DNA from: Saprospiraceae bacterium
GTDB taxonomy: Bacteria; Bacteroidota; Bacteroidia; Chitinophagales; Saprospiraceae
Length of the DNA: 64,000 bases
NCBI GenBank assembly: GCA_028280415.1
Contig: JANQLV010000023.1
Span: 248,001 to 312,000 of the forward strand
Direction of reading: 5' to 3'
Shown: positions 18,311 through 28,063 of the stretch, one piece after another
Layout of the letters: every line of letters starts with the position of its first letter
How positions within the stretch are numbered: the first letter of the stretch is position 1
Notes under the pieces: generated by a model
The model's database searches: none
What the model saw: only the letters and a program-made list of their open reading frames with translations
Told to the model about the DNA's origin: nothing
Program-made: the position numbers and the translations under genes

Positions 18311-19957
18311 TTATTGTCGGGCGAGCAGTGCTCTATACCGGTTTTCATCTTTAAATATCTCCAGTGCTTCTTTAATTTCCTGATCATTCCGCAAACCAAT
18401 CTGGATTCTTCCTTTTTGGAAGTAATATCTACTTGCTATTTCTTTTTCAATTAGACTGATAATAGCTTCTTTATTTTCGTAAAGTTCATTTTTCTTTTCC
18501 TCGTCGATTTTATTCTGAATGGTTTTAAGATCCATTTTGAAAACTTCTGCAAAGCCTTCTTTATCTGCTATTTTACCAAGTTTCTCCAAGGCCTTTTCAC
18601 TCTTCGTTTCGTATTTAAAATTTTTCTTTTGCAGAAAGGATACGAAGTCATCAAAGTCTTCGAATTTGAACAGGTCCACCGAGTCGATCTGCGAATGTTT
18701 TAGAGTATACTCCGTAGCATATTCAAAGATTTTGTGCTTTCGCAGTATATCCTTAATGACTGGAATATCATTATGCTCGGTTACCAGAATATCAGGCTTT
18801 ACTCCTCCGCCGTCCAAAACGGTTCTGCCGCTTCGCGTTTTGAAAACAGTTCTCAACGAGTCCGGAATATCAATGGGTTCTCCATCTTCATAACTTACCC
18901 CCTGGATACATCGCCCACTCGGAATATAATATTTCGCCGTGGTCATTTTTACTTTTGAATTATATCCTACATCCCGTGTATTTTGCACCAGCCCTTTTCC
19001 ATAAGAACGTTGTCCGATCAATACCCCCCGGTCCAAATCCTGGATGACACCGGATACTATCTCTGAAGCAGATGCCGAGCCCTTGTCAATCAATACTACC
19101 AGTGGAACTTGCTCGTCTATTGACTTATTCAAGGTTTTGAAGCTTCTGTCCCAGTCGGCAACTTTTCCTTTAGTTGTAACCACCATTTCGCCTTTTGGAA
19201 TAAAGACATTAGACACATTAACAGCCTCTGTTAATAAACCACCTCCATTGCCACGAAGGTCAAAAATAACCCCCTTCATCTTTGGGTTGTCCGCTTTCAG
19301 TTTTTTGATAGCGTCTCCTACATTTTTACCTGCATTTCGGGTAAAAGTAGTCAAAGCTACATAACCAACTTCATCACTGACCATTCCTGAGTAAGGAACG
19401 TTTGGTACGATAACTTCATCTCTAACCAAGGTGATATCCATATCTTTGGTCTCTCCGGGTCTTCTGATTTTCAGTTGTACTTCCGTTCCCGGAAAACCTT
19501 TCAGGATCGCCCTTACATCATCTGTACTTTTGCCCTCCGCCGATTTACCATCGACTGCCAGAATAATATCCCCGGCTTTTAGGCCCGCTTTCTGAGCCGG
19601 ACAATCATCATATGGTTCGGTAATCGTCACATAATCATCAATTTTGAGGATCATGGCACCGATTCCATTATACTTCCCGTCAGTGATATATCGAAAACCT
19701 TCAATTTCCGTCTCAGAGATATAATTGGTAAAAGGATCAAGATGCTCAAGCATAGCATCCAGACCGATACGCATCAACTTTCCCGGATCGAGATCATCTA
19801 CATAGTACGTATTAATTTCTTTATAGGCGTTTGTAAATATTTCAATATTCTTGGAAATCTCGAAATATTTATTGTGATCAGTTTCTATCGTAGCGATACT
19901 ACTAAAACCAATAAGCAGGAGTGCTACTAATTTTAAGGAGATTTTAAATCGATTCAT
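18311..19957 (-). CDS. S41 family C-terminal processing peptidase
   Basis: This 548-residue tail-specific serine protease has an N-terminal membrane anchor or signal (1-25). A PDZ domain (about 95-175, with AGLKAGDIILAVDG) selects protein C-termini. The peptidase core has FDLRGNGGGLL, a probable catalytic Ser296 in GSASASEIVSG, and the catalytic Lys321 in QRSYGKGLVQ. A charged C-terminal extension (about 400-548) follows. It should process or degrade periplasmic proteins. In this phylum such proteases are common, and T9SS involvement is possible but not shown. Confidence 0.94.
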   Translation of the reverse strand: MNRFKISLKLVALLLIGFSSIATIETDHNKYFEISKNIEIFTNAYKEINTYYVDDLDPGKLMRIGLDAMLEHLDPFTNYISETEIEGFRYITDGKYNGIGAMILKIDDYVTITEPYDDCPAQKAGLKAGDIILAVDGKSAEGKSTDDVRAILKGFPGTEVQLKIRRPGETKDMDITLVRDEVIVPNVPYSGMVSDEVGYVALTTFTRNAGKNVGDAIKKLKADNPKMKGVIFDLRGNGGGLLTEAVNVSNVFIPKGEMVVTTKGKVADWDRSFKTLNKSIDEQVPLVVLIDKGSASASEIVSGVIQDLDRGVLIGQRSYGKGLVQNTRDVGYNSKVKMTTAKYYIPSGRCIQGVSYEDGEPIDIPDSLRTVFKTRSGRTVLDGGGVKPDILVTEHNDIPVIKDILRKHKIFEYATEYTLKHSQIDSVDLFKFEDFDDFVSFLQKKNFKYETKSEKALEKLGKIADKEGFAEVFKMDLKTIQNKIDEEKKNELYENKEAIISLIEKEIASRYYFQKGRIQIGLRNDQEIKEALEIFKDENRYRALLARQ

Positions 19958-20195
19958 ATTCCTTTTTTTACTTTGGTACTTAACGATACAATGCTTCTTT
20001 GTACATATCTAAATGTAATCTTTTAACGATAAAAAATCAAAAGATTCCATCTTTAGGGGGATTTTTAGATATTAAAAGTCATTTTAACACCAATCCTGTT
20101 GTTAATACGGGGGATATTAAAGAAAGGTCTATCGAATACAAATAAAAAATAATGCCAAGTGCCAAGAAAAGTGAATCTTTAAGTATTCCTTACTA

Positions 20196-20957
20196 TTATT
20201 CCAGGAACTGGCGCAGGTTTTTCATCAGAAGGGCCGGCTCATCAGCATGTACCCAGTGCCCTGCCCTGTCAATCGTTTTAATATCCGTATCCGTAAATAG
20301 CTTTTTAATCACATCTGCCTCTCTTTCCATAATGTAATCCGATTTGCCTCCCCGAATAAACAGACTTTCTCCATCGTAGGGATATTCCCCTTCTACTGCC
20401 GCTAAAATATTGTCATAATTATTGGAAATTGCCTCTAAATTCATTTTCCAACGATATCCTCCTTCTTTTTGACGGCTAAGATTTTTTAATAAAAACTGGC
20501 GAACACCATAATCCTTAATTTTTTGTGCTAACTTCTCGTCTGCTTCAATGCGCGTTTCTATTTTCTGCAAATCCACTGAATGAAGTGCATCAAAGATTAA
20601 CCCGTGTCCAGATTCATTAGCTGGAGGAGCAATATCCAATACAACCAGCTTATCCACCATATCAGGGTATTCAAACGCAAACTGCATTGCTGTTTTTCCC
20701 CCCATAGAGTGCCCTATAATATGGGCTTGTGGAATCCAGTGTTGATCCATAAAAGCCTTTAAATCCTGAGCCATCAGGGGGTAGCTCAGTCCATTGACAT
20801 GAGGCGATTTGCCGTGATTACGCTGATCCACTACAAATATCCAGTAATCATTAGCTAATCTCTTGGCAATAGTTTGCCAGTTATCCAGCATTCCAAACAA
20901 ACCATGCAGTATAATGATCGGTTCGCCCTGTCCGAACTCTTTATAATTTAATTCCAT
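20196..20957 (-). CDS. Alpha/beta hydrolase (YbfF-like esterase)
   Basis: This 253-residue cytosolic hydrolase has the nucleophile elbow GHSMGGKTAMQ and the oxyanion region LHGLFGMLDNWQ. The catalytic histidine lies in IDRAGHWVHAD. An NHG motif (DQRNHGKSPH) matches YbfF-type esterases acting on short acyl or acyl-CoA esters. It is monocistronic, and the substrate is unknown. Confidence 0.88.
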   Translation of the reverse strand: MELNYKEFGQGEPIIILHGLFGMLDNWQTIAKRLANDYWIFVVDQRNHGKSPHVNGLSYPLMAQDLKAFMDQHWIPQAHIIGHSMGGKTAMQFAFEYPDMVDKLVVLDIAPPANESGHGLIFDALHSVDLQKIETRIEADEKLAQKIKDYGVRQFLLKNLSRQKEGGYRWKMNLEAISNNYDNILAAVEGEYPYDGESLFIRGGKSDYIMEREADVIKKLFTDTDIKTIDRAGHWVHADEPALLMKNLRQFLE

Positions 20958-21142
20958 GTTTCTTCACCTGTTTTGATATCTGTATATCTCTATAATTAGC
21001 CTTTAGCATTAATAATGCTTTTTCACCCCTTCTTGTTTTAAATGGAAAAGAATACAGCTGTTTCGAGAGCCCATTCCCGGATAAAAATGCTTGCTAGATT
21101 TAAACCTCTAGCCCTCGTAAATTAAGACAATTAAATGCTTCT

Positions 21143-21499
21143 TCACTCAAACAATTTATCGCCGATATACAATATAAAAGTCGAAATGAGCAGACAGGGA
21201 ACAAGTCCACAATTGAAAGAAGAAGGGATACCTGCAAAAATAAAACTAAGAAGAATGAAAAGAATGAAGCCGCTTCCAAATTTTAAAACCCGCTCTTTGG
21301 ACGGCATTTCCAGGGTCCTGGAAGCTATAAAATAAGGAATGAAAAAGCTGAGTAAGTATGCTCCGATTTGGCTATTGGTATTTGCCTCCGAATCAATTGT
21401 CAAATAACCAATAATTATCATTAAAAGCAAGTTGAGTGCTATATATGAGAATACTGTAATTATGGTGTTGAAGATTGGATAAGTACTAACTTTAATCAT
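21143..21499 (-). CDS. Small integral membrane protein of unknown function
   Basis: This 118-residue protein has four hydrophobic segments (about 10-32, 45-60, 70-90 and 95-113) linked by short loops, one with basic residues (MPSKERVLKFG). I do not recognise the family. The opposite strand also has a short open frame here, but the membrane pattern of this frame makes it the more convincing gene. No functional link to its neighbours is apparent. Confidence 0.6.
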   Translation of the reverse strand: MIKVSTYPIFNTIITVFSYIALNLLLMIIIGYLTIDSEANTNSQIGAYLLSFFIPYFIASRTLEMPSKERVLKFGSGFILFILLSFIFAGIPSSFNCGLVPCLLISTFILYIGDKLFE

Positions 21500-21736
21500 A
21501 ATTTAATATTTCATAGTTTTTAAATCCTGGGACAACATCACTGTCGCTCACTCTTATTAACTGATTTTTTGCTCAAAAAATTATTTTTTTAATGATTGGT
21601 TATAAATTTTTGGAGAAAGATTTATGTGATTTCAAAACGCGTAACCTAAGCCTGTTTTGTACAGTTTAACAAAAAGGTTTTCTATAAAAACCAGAGTTTT
21701 TTATATTAAAGAACAATACCATAAGAATAGAGTTCG

Positions 21737-21744
21737 TATTTTTG
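21737..21744 (+). promoter_or_regulatory. Possible -7 promoter element for the adenylate cyclase
   Basis: TATTTTTG matches TAnnTTTG 26 bases before the ATG. No matching -33 element is evident. Confidence 0.35.
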
Positions 21745-21769
21745 AGACACTTATCAGAATCACTTAATA

Positions 21770-23386
21770 ATGAAAGCACCTCTATTATTTATATTGCTAT
21801 GCTGTTTCGGATCAATTAATGGGCAATCTGTTAAAGAATTGGAAGATAGATTGAAAAAAGCTAATTCCGCTCTCGAAAGAATGGATATTCAACTGGATTT
21901 AGCAGAAAAGTTGCTCAACGCAGATGGGAAAAAAGCCGGGGCTTTTGCCCGAAAAGCTTTTGACATTGCCGATGATAAAAAGAACTATGGAATGGCTGCT
22001 CAATCCGCTTATCTGCTTGCTCAATCCTATAAAAAAAGACGGGATAATCGCAATGTTGAAATATGGCTTAAAACGACGCTGAGATACGCTAAGCAAGCTA
22101 AAGATTCGGATCTGATTATCAAAAGTGTTGATGAAAGGAGCAAATTAGCGATCAAAAAAAGGGATTATCGAAAAGCTTATCAAATCAATCAGGAAGCTTT
22201 CGATTATTTTAGTAAAGGCGGGACGAGCCTTAGTCAACTGGAAAGAACCTATAACAAGCAAAAGGTCGTGCTGCAAAGGGAGACAGACGATATGAAAAGT
22301 GATAAAAGAGACCTGGAGGAAGAAATTGCCAGACTGGAACGAGAGCGGAACAGCTTAAGTGCAGATAAAAGTGAACTTACCAAGCAACAGGAGGTTTTGC
22401 TTCAGGAAAAAGAGGAAGCCGACAGTTTGATCACAGAAAGAGAAGAAGCGCTTGCAAACCTTTCCGAAGCAAAAATGGAAGCAGAAGAAAAAGCGAAAAA
22501 AAGAGCCCGGGAAGTAAAAAAACTAAAGCGTAAAGAACTGGAACAAAGAGCCTTGGTCAAAGAAAGAGAGCTGGAACTTGCTCAGGCGGAGCTGGCCCAG
22601 GAAAAAAGTCAGAACTACCTTAAATTAGTCGGATTGGGCGCCTTGTCTATGGTTTTACTTTCGCTGGTTTTTTACTCCCGATACAGAACCAAGAAAAGCG
22701 CCAATAATAAACTGGAAGAAAAGAATAAAATCATTGAGGAAGAAAGAGAACGTTCCGATGAACTATTGCTCAATATTCTTCCCGCTAATATTGCTCAGGA
22801 ACTAAAAGAAAATGGTAAGGCTAAAGCTCAGAAGTTTAATGATGCTTCCGTTTTACTCGCTGATTTCAAAAACTTTACCGCTATCTCCGAACGTCTTACG
22901 CCCGAACAATTGGTAAAAGAACTGGATTATTGTTTCCGTGGTTTTGATTTCATCATTTCCCAATACCCAAACATTGAAAAGATCAAAACCATTGGCGATG
23001 CCTATATGTGCGCATCTGGTTTGGTCAATCGGAAAACGGTCCCAACGGAAATTATCAAAGCAGCTCTAGAGATGCAGGAGTTCCTGGAAGACTATAAAAA
23101 GGATCGTATGAAAAAAGGACTGCGATATTTTGAAGCACGTATCGGTATTCATACCGGACCAGTCGTTGCCGGAGTAGTAGGCGTCAATAAATTTGCTTAT
23201 GATATCTGGGGAGATACGGTCAATATTGCTTCCAGGCTCGAATCCAATTGCGAAGAAGGCAAAGTTAATATTTCAGCTGCTACTTATAATCAGATCAAGT
23301 ATAAATTTGATTGTGAACCCCGGGGTAAAATCACTGCAAAAAATAAAGGACAGATTGATATGTATTATGTAAAAAAGGCTATCTAG
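21770..23386 (+). CDS. Membrane class III adenylate cyclase with TPR and coiled-coil sensor region
   Basis: This 538-residue protein begins with a signal peptide (1-19). TPR-like helices (about 25-150) and a long charged coiled coil (about 160-280) follow, then a single membrane helix (about 284-302). The cytoplasmic CYCc domain (about 350-535) has both metal aspartates (Asp365 in LLADFKNFT, Asp410 in KTIGDAY) and the transition-state pair Asn485/Arg489. The purine-selecting residues are Lys406 and Asp478, the combination known for ATP, so it should make cAMP. The periplasmic part presumably senses a partner or stress. No cAMP effector gene is nearby. Confidence 0.92.
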   Translation: MKAPLLFILLCCFGSINGQSVKELEDRLKKANSALERMDIQLDLAEKLLNADGKKAGAFARKAFDIADDKKNYGMAAQSAYLLAQSYKKRRDNRNVEIWLKTTLRYAKQAKDSDLIIKSVDERSKLAIKKRDYRKAYQINQEAFDYFSKGGTSLSQLERTYNKQKVVLQRETDDMKSDKRDLEEEIARLERERNSLSADKSELTKQQEVLLQEKEEADSLITEREEALANLSEAKMEAEEKAKKRAREVKKLKRKELEQRALVKERELELAQAELAQEKSQNYLKLVGLGALSMVLLSLVFYSRYRTKKSANNKLEEKNKIIEEERERSDELLLNILPANIAQELKENGKAKAQKFNDASVLLADFKNFTAISERLTPEQLVKELDYCFRGFDFIISQYPNIEKIKTIGDAYMCASGLVNRKTVPTEIIKAALEMQEFLEDYKKDRMKKGLRYFEARIGIHTGPVVAGVVGVNKFAYDIWGDTVNIASRLESNCEEGKVNISAATYNQIKYKFDCEPRGKITAKNKGQIDMYYVKKAI

Positions 23387-23529
23387 AGTTTAAATATCCA
23401 ACCTAGATGTCTAGTTACATAGGAATCTCCTGGAAAGAAACGTGGGTCGTCCCGAATTTTAGCATCACTAAAGGGATCTACTGAAGTATTAAATGCTTTA
23501 AAGTTCAGTGAAAAAGGTATTAGGATTTT

Positions 23530-23587
23530 GGTATTGGGGCTTAGGTTTTCCGTTTCCGGGGTCAACAAATGCCTAGTGCCTAACACC
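23530..23587 (-). repeat. Dispersed intergenic inverted repeat, copy B
   Basis: The arms are GGTATTGGGGCTTAGG (23530-23545) and CCTAGTGCCTAACACC (23572-23587). The reverse complement of the second arm, GGTGTTAGGCACTAGG, matches the left arm of copy A (6864-6879) at 15 of 16 bases. Flanking AACAGGTG/AGCAGGTG and TTTA-rich sequences are also shared. Confidence 0.65.
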
Positions 23588-23737
23588 TGTTTTACAAAGC
23601 TATAAATAACAATATAGTATTCAATTTTACAGTGGAGCTTAAGCAAAATTCGGGATAACTCTTGTTTGGTTTAAAAGCATCTAAATCTCCATCGAAGCCT
23701 TCTCTCCATTTCCTCTACTAAGGAAATAACACGTTCA

Positions 23738-23768
23738 ACTCAATAAATCAACCAGGCACTCATCTACC
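23738..23768 (+). repeat. Short dispersed repeat, second family, copy 1
   Basis: This 31-bp segment matches 31386-31416 at 27 of 31 bases. Both contain ACTCAATAAA, CAACCAG, ACTCAT and TACC in the same order and spacing, and both lie in non-coding DNA. Confidence 0.5.
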
Positions 23769-23849
23769 TCATCAGGGTATTTGGTTTAGGCCTACTATTG
23801 TATTAGCGATTTAGCTTTTACATCATTTTACTCCTTAAACCTTTCTATC

Positions 23850-24590
23850 ATGAAAAAAACCGCAGTGTTGATATACGGAATTGTTGTTTACTGCATTTTC
23901 CTCATCTCTTTTCTATACCTTGTCGGATTTATTGGCAATTTCCTTGTGCCTAAAAGTATCGACGGTCCTTTAAATGTTCCGCTTTGGCAAGCAGCCCTGA
24001 CGAACCTTAGTTTGATTCTTTTATTTGGGGTACAACACAGTCTCATGGCCCGGCAGTGGTTTAAAAAATGGTGGGTAAAAATAATCCCCGAGTTTATCGA
24101 GCGAAGTACCTATGTCTTTTTTACAGTACTGGTCTTGATCAGCCTGTTTGTATTTTGGCAACCTATGGGACACAATCTCTGGGTCGTAGAAGAAGGCATG
24201 CTCTACGGTATTCTTATGGCCGTTTTTGCACTAGGTTGGACCATCGTATTGGTTAGCACCTTTATGATCAATCATTTTGACCTTTTTGGTTTGCGACAAG
24301 TATGGTTTTACTTTCGGGCTAAGCCTTACGAGCCATTAAAGTTTCGGCTGAATGTTTTTTACCATTATGTTCGACACCCATTATACCTGGGATTTATTTT
24401 GGCACTCTGGGCCGCTCCGGTGATGTCGATCGCACGTTTGGTTTTAGCTGCCGGACTGAGCATATATATCCTTCTTGCTATCCAGTGGGAAGAAAAAGAC
24501 TTGATTCAACAATTTGGAGAAAAGTACAAAAAGTATAAAACGGCCGTCCCAATGCTTATCCCCATTTTAATGCGTAGAAGAAAAGTCTAG
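23850..24590 (+). CDS. Membrane methyltransferase, possibly methanethiol S-methyltransferase (MddA-like)
   Basis: This 246-residue integral membrane protein has five or six hydrophobic segments. The C-terminal YHYVRHPLYLGFILALWAAP and EEKDLIQQFGEKYKKY resemble the isoprenylcysteine methyltransferase/NnrU superfamily. The HSLMARQWFKKWW motif (about residues 65-77) fits the MddA branch, which methylates methanethiol to dimethyl sulfide using S-adenosylmethionine. The broader family is fairly secure; the MddA assignment is tentative. It could instead be another small-molecule or membrane-lipid methyltransferase. It stands alone. Confidence 0.7.
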   Translation: MKKTAVLIYGIVVYCIFLISFLYLVGFIGNFLVPKSIDGPLNVPLWQAALTNLSLILLFGVQHSLMARQWFKKWWVKIIPEFIERSTYVFFTVLVLISLFVFWQPMGHNLWVVEEGMLYGILMAVFALGWTIVLVSTFMINHFDLFGLRQVWFYFRAKPYEPLKFRLNVFYHYVRHPLYLGFILALWAAPVMSIARLVLAAGLSIYILLAIQWEEKDLIQQFGEKYKKYKTAVPMLIPILMRRRKV

Positions 24591-24757
24591 ACCCCCGAAA
24601 AGGAATAATTTTCTAATTAAAACTTCAAGCCGGGGGATACTATAAAAGCGTCTCTTGGTTTGAAATTTTTATATTTGATAAAGATTATTCAAAAAATTCC
24701 ATTATACAATCAAGTACGTGTTTTTAAAATAACATCAATAAATACAAGATTTAGGAA

Positions 24758-27700
24758 CTGAAAAAACTACTCAAATATCATTTTTCTATCACTAATACTA
24801 ACCTTTGTTTAGTCCGTTTACTTTTTTTTTCAGATTATAAAAAAGTATTTCTTTTCCCGCTCTTTTTTTTAAGCGCCTTATTTTGTACAGCTCAACTGTT
24901 CGAAGAGGTAAAAATTGAACAAAGTATTTTCTTTGATAAAGACGATGGCTTACCGGATAAATCGGTAGGAGCATTTGTAGAAGATTCTATCGGGTTTATC
25001 TGGATGGCTACTGCCTCAGGGTTAACCCGATTCGATGGGACGACTTTTAAAACCTTTCTTCCGGACCCAACTGATTCTACATCCATTTTCACAGAGTTGA
25101 CCTCAAAACTTCTGTTGGCAAAGAATGAAAAGCAACTCTGGGTGGGGACCTTTTATGGTTTGTCCGTAATGGATTTAGAAACTGAAAAGTTTCAAAATTA
25201 TCAATTTGAAAACTACCAACGCAGAGATAGCCTAAGTACCAAAGTTTTGACACGGATATTATGCATCGAAGAAGATAAGCATGGAGGCATCTGGGCGGGA
25301 ACTTATAGCGATGGTTTTTTTCGATACATCCCCGAGCAAGATACTTTTAAAAATTACCATTTTCCTCAAGAAAAGGTGGCACCTCATTTTCCTGTCAAAC
25401 GAAATATTGATCATGGTCTCTCTTTGCTTCAGGATCGTTTTTCTGATACGATTATGTGGGCGGGTACTACCGCCGGTTTACTTAAGATCAATACCCGCAC
25501 CGATAGCATATCCTGGTATCTTTATCCACAAAAAGAAGAGAAAAGGTTTACAGACCAAAATGCCATCCGATCAATTTATCAAGATAAAAAAGGGCTACTG
25601 TATTTATCTTCCTGGTACGCCGGTGTAACTGTTTTTGATCCTAAAACAAAAGTATTCTCTCCTCTGCCAATTCGAAATGAAGATGCAGCAGCGCGCGCAG
25701 AGATCCTGGAGTTTTTGAGCGCGCCTATCGGAGAACTGACGACAAAGAACGATTCAACTTTTTTCATTTCCGGTATCAATGGTTTACTCACTTATGATGT
25801 AGAAAAAAAAATCGGTCTTCGATTACAGAAAAACGATATCAAAAAAAAGATTTTTTACGGCATCAAATATCAAGATCGCCAAAACAGAGTCTGGCATAAA
25901 GCAGGCAATGGCGTTCATGTTTTTAACCCTTTAACTCAGCAATTCATCCAGTATGATTTTGATCATCTAAATGCTGAAAATTTTGGTTATACTTTTCATT
26001 TCCCAATCAAACCAGGTAGTTCCAAACTGAATATCCTCGCGGGTACTTCTACCGGCATTTATTCTATAGATCTTAAAAAAAGACAATGGGAAACATTCTC
26101 CGTGGATAAAAAATATTTTCATCCCGGTGGAGCTTTTCGTCCATCCAGTTACAGTCTGGCCCCCGATGGAACCTGGACAATTTGTGATCGTTTCAATATT
26201 TACCAATACGATGAGCAGTTCAAAAGCTTCACTCCCCTTTATGTTCCGAAGATATATCGTGATAAAGACTACCGCTTTTTATGTTGGGATAAATCGGAAA
26301 GACTTTGGATAGGACTTCATAAAAACGGTCTGCTTAGATGGACACCTAAAACCAATTCATGGAATCATTTCAAAGAAGAACTCACGGATGGACATCCAAC
26401 CGTTTTACCCAACAGAATAACTAAACTATTTGAGGATAGTCAAAACAACCTTTGGATTACACGGCAGGGAGGTTTTAGTATTTATAAAAGTCAACAGGAC
26501 ACTTTCTATAATTTTTTAAACAGTATCAACCCTGATAACTCTTTTGCTCCGATCGCAGAATTTGCCGAAGACCAACAAGGGCGTATGTGGATCAGTTCCT
26601 CCGGAGGGAATCTTGGCTATGCACTGGTCAGTAATCCAGAAAAAGGGATTGTTCGTAAATTTGACCTTCAAGCCTTAGGTGGTATTATTCGTTTTTACAA
26701 AATGAGAGCGGATCAAGCCGGAACGCTTTGGGGGATCAATAAAGATAAATTGATACAAATTGTCGCCACCGGTGATTCGCTTCAGATTAATGCGCACTCT
26801 TTGCTATACGGTATTAAGGATTATGATGATATCTTTGGATTTGAAATATTACCGGATGGTCGAATGGTCTTCGGTGGGTATAACAAATTTTGGCTGGCAG
26901 ACCCAAAATTATTTTTAAAAAACCCCGAAACCGCCAAGCCTTATCTCACCGGAATTTCTGTATTGCAGGAACCGCTAAAAACGAATACGCCTGTACATTT
27001 GGTGCAATCATTATCTCTAGGATATGCCGAAAATTTTTTCTCTTTCGATTTTTCCTCAATAAGTTTTTCCCAGGGGAGAGAAAATCAATTTAGATATCGA
27101 TTAAAAAATTTTGATGACAAATGGGCCGCTCCGCAAAAGCGACGATTTGCTAACTTCACCAATGTCCCTTCGGGTGATTATATCTTCGAACTACAAGTCG
27201 CCAATAACGAAGGTATCTGGAACGAAGCTATTTTTCAGTTACCGGTACACATCGCTACTCCCTGGTGGCGAACGGCCTGGTTCTGGTCTTTTTTTACACT
27301 TGGTGTCCTGGGTATTGCCTATTTGATTTATCAATGGAGAATTGATCAGGTACGAAAAGAAGAACGTTTAAAATCATCTTACGAAAAACAACTTGCCGAT
27401 GTAAAAATGAGCGCACTCCGGGCACAAATGAATCCGCATTTTATTTTCAACTCACTCAATTCTATTGAGTTTTATATTATGAATAATGAGCAGGAAAAAG
27501 CCGTAGATTATCTCGGTCGCTTTTCTCGCCTGATTCGCCTGATTTTACAAAACTCTAAAACCCCACAAATTCCTCTGAAGGATGAACTGGAGGCCCTGAA
27601 AATTTACATGGAGATGGAAAGTATTCGTTTCGGTCATTTGTTTGATTATGAAGTAAAAGCCTCACGGGGTTTATTACAAGAAAATCTCGTCATCCCTCCA

Positions 27701-28051
27701 ATGCTCATACAGCCCTATGTAGAAAATGCTATCTGGCATGGACTTCGACAAAAACAGGAAAAGGCCGGGAAAATTCATTTGGATTTATCAAAAAACAATG
27801 GTCATCTTATTTGCATTATTGAGGATAACGGTATAGGTCGGGAAGCAGCTCGTAAATTAAAATCCAAATCTGCTGCTAAAAGAAAATCATTCGGGATGAA
27901 GATTACCAGTGACCGGTTGAATATGCTCAACAAGCTTAATCATTCAAATGCTTCTGTCAAAGTAATTGATCTCAAAAATGATCAAGGTATTGCCATCGGC
28001 ACCAGAGTAGAATTGACGATCCCTATTCATCTAAACAAATTAGAATCTTAA
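24758..28051 (+). CDS. Two-component propeller sensor histidine kinase (LytS type); start uncertain
   Basis: The sensor has a periplasmic double propeller of ligand-binding repeats (FIWMATASGLTRFDG, GIWAGTYSDGFFRY, RLWIGLHKNGLLRW). A Y_Y_Y domain (RYRLKNFDDKW), a membrane helix and a LytS-type kinase with NPHFIFNSLNS and the ATP-binding EDNGIGR follow. The first ATG is at 25004, but clear coding extends upstream in frame: a first blade (DDGLPDKSVGAFVEDSIGF) and a signal peptide (KKVFLFPLFFLSALFCTAQ). The frame opens at 24755 with no ATG, GTG or TTG; CTG at 24758 is the only candidate I see (1097 residues). The true start is unresolved. The response regulator follows 12 bp downstream. Confidence 0.85.
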   Translation: MKKLLKYHFSITNTNLCLVRLLFFSDYKKVFLFPLFFLSALFCTAQLFEEVKIEQSIFFDKDDGLPDKSVGAFVEDSIGFIWMATASGLTRFDGTTFKTFLPDPTDSTSIFTELTSKLLLAKNEKQLWVGTFYGLSVMDLETEKFQNYQFENYQRRDSLSTKVLTRILCIEEDKHGGIWAGTYSDGFFRYIPEQDTFKNYHFPQEKVAPHFPVKRNIDHGLSLLQDRFSDTIMWAGTTAGLLKINTRTDSISWYLYPQKEEKRFTDQNAIRSIYQDKKGLLYLSSWYAGVTVFDPKTKVFSPLPIRNEDAAARAEILEFLSAPIGELTTKNDSTFFISGINGLLTYDVEKKIGLRLQKNDIKKKIFYGIKYQDRQNRVWHKAGNGVHVFNPLTQQFIQYDFDHLNAENFGYTFHFPIKPGSSKLNILAGTSTGIYSIDLKKRQWETFSVDKKYFHPGGAFRPSSYSLAPDGTWTICDRFNIYQYDEQFKSFTPLYVPKIYRDKDYRFLCWDKSERLWIGLHKNGLLRWTPKTNSWNHFKEELTDGHPTVLPNRITKLFEDSQNNLWITRQGGFSIYKSQQDTFYNFLNSINPDNSFAPIAEFAEDQQGRMWISSSGGNLGYALVSNPEKGIVRKFDLQALGGIIRFYKMRADQAGTLWGINKDKLIQIVATGDSLQINAHSLLYGIKDYDDIFGFEILPDGRMVFGGYNKFWLADPKLFLKNPETAKPYLTGISVLQEPLKTNTPVHLVQSLSLGYAENFFSFDFSSISFSQGRENQFRYRLKNFDDKWAAPQKRRFANFTNVPSGDYIFELQVANNEGIWNEAIFQLPVHIATPWWRTAWFWSFFTLGVLGIAYLIYQWRIDQVRKEERLKSSYEKQLADVKMSALRAQMNPHFIFNSLNSIEFYIMNNEQEKAVDYLGRFSRLIRLILQNSKTPQIPLKDELEALKIYMEMESIRFGHLFDYEVKASRGLLQENLVIPPMLIQPYVENAIWHGLRQKQEKAGKIHLDLSKNNGHLICIIEDNGIGREAARKLKSKSAAKRKSFGMKITSDRLNMLNKLNHSNASVKVIDLKNDQGIAIGTRVELTIPIHLNKLES

Positions 28052-28063
28052 AATAAGCCTATA

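Larger units (their letters stand above)
23387..23849. other. 463-bp intergenic region with two dispersed repeats
   Basis: This region holds repeat copy B (23530-23587) and another short repeat (23738-23768). It has no credible gene; an 87-codon frame on the minus strand is made of repeat sequence. The phrase GTCGTCCCGAATTTTA near 23448 resembles GTCATCCCGGATTTTA near 6793, so the shared element may be longer than the hairpin itself. Confidence 0.55.

Noticed and set aside
23383-23646. 87-codon open frame on the minus strand
   Set aside because: It is built from repeat copy B and its flanks. The similarity to 6864-6943 is at DNA level, not protein level.
25522-25530. Perfect DnaA box TTATCCACA inside the sensor-kinase gene
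   Set aside because: It is isolated, far from the cluster at 51-53 kb. Roughly one chance occurrence in 64 kb of AT-rich DNA is expected.
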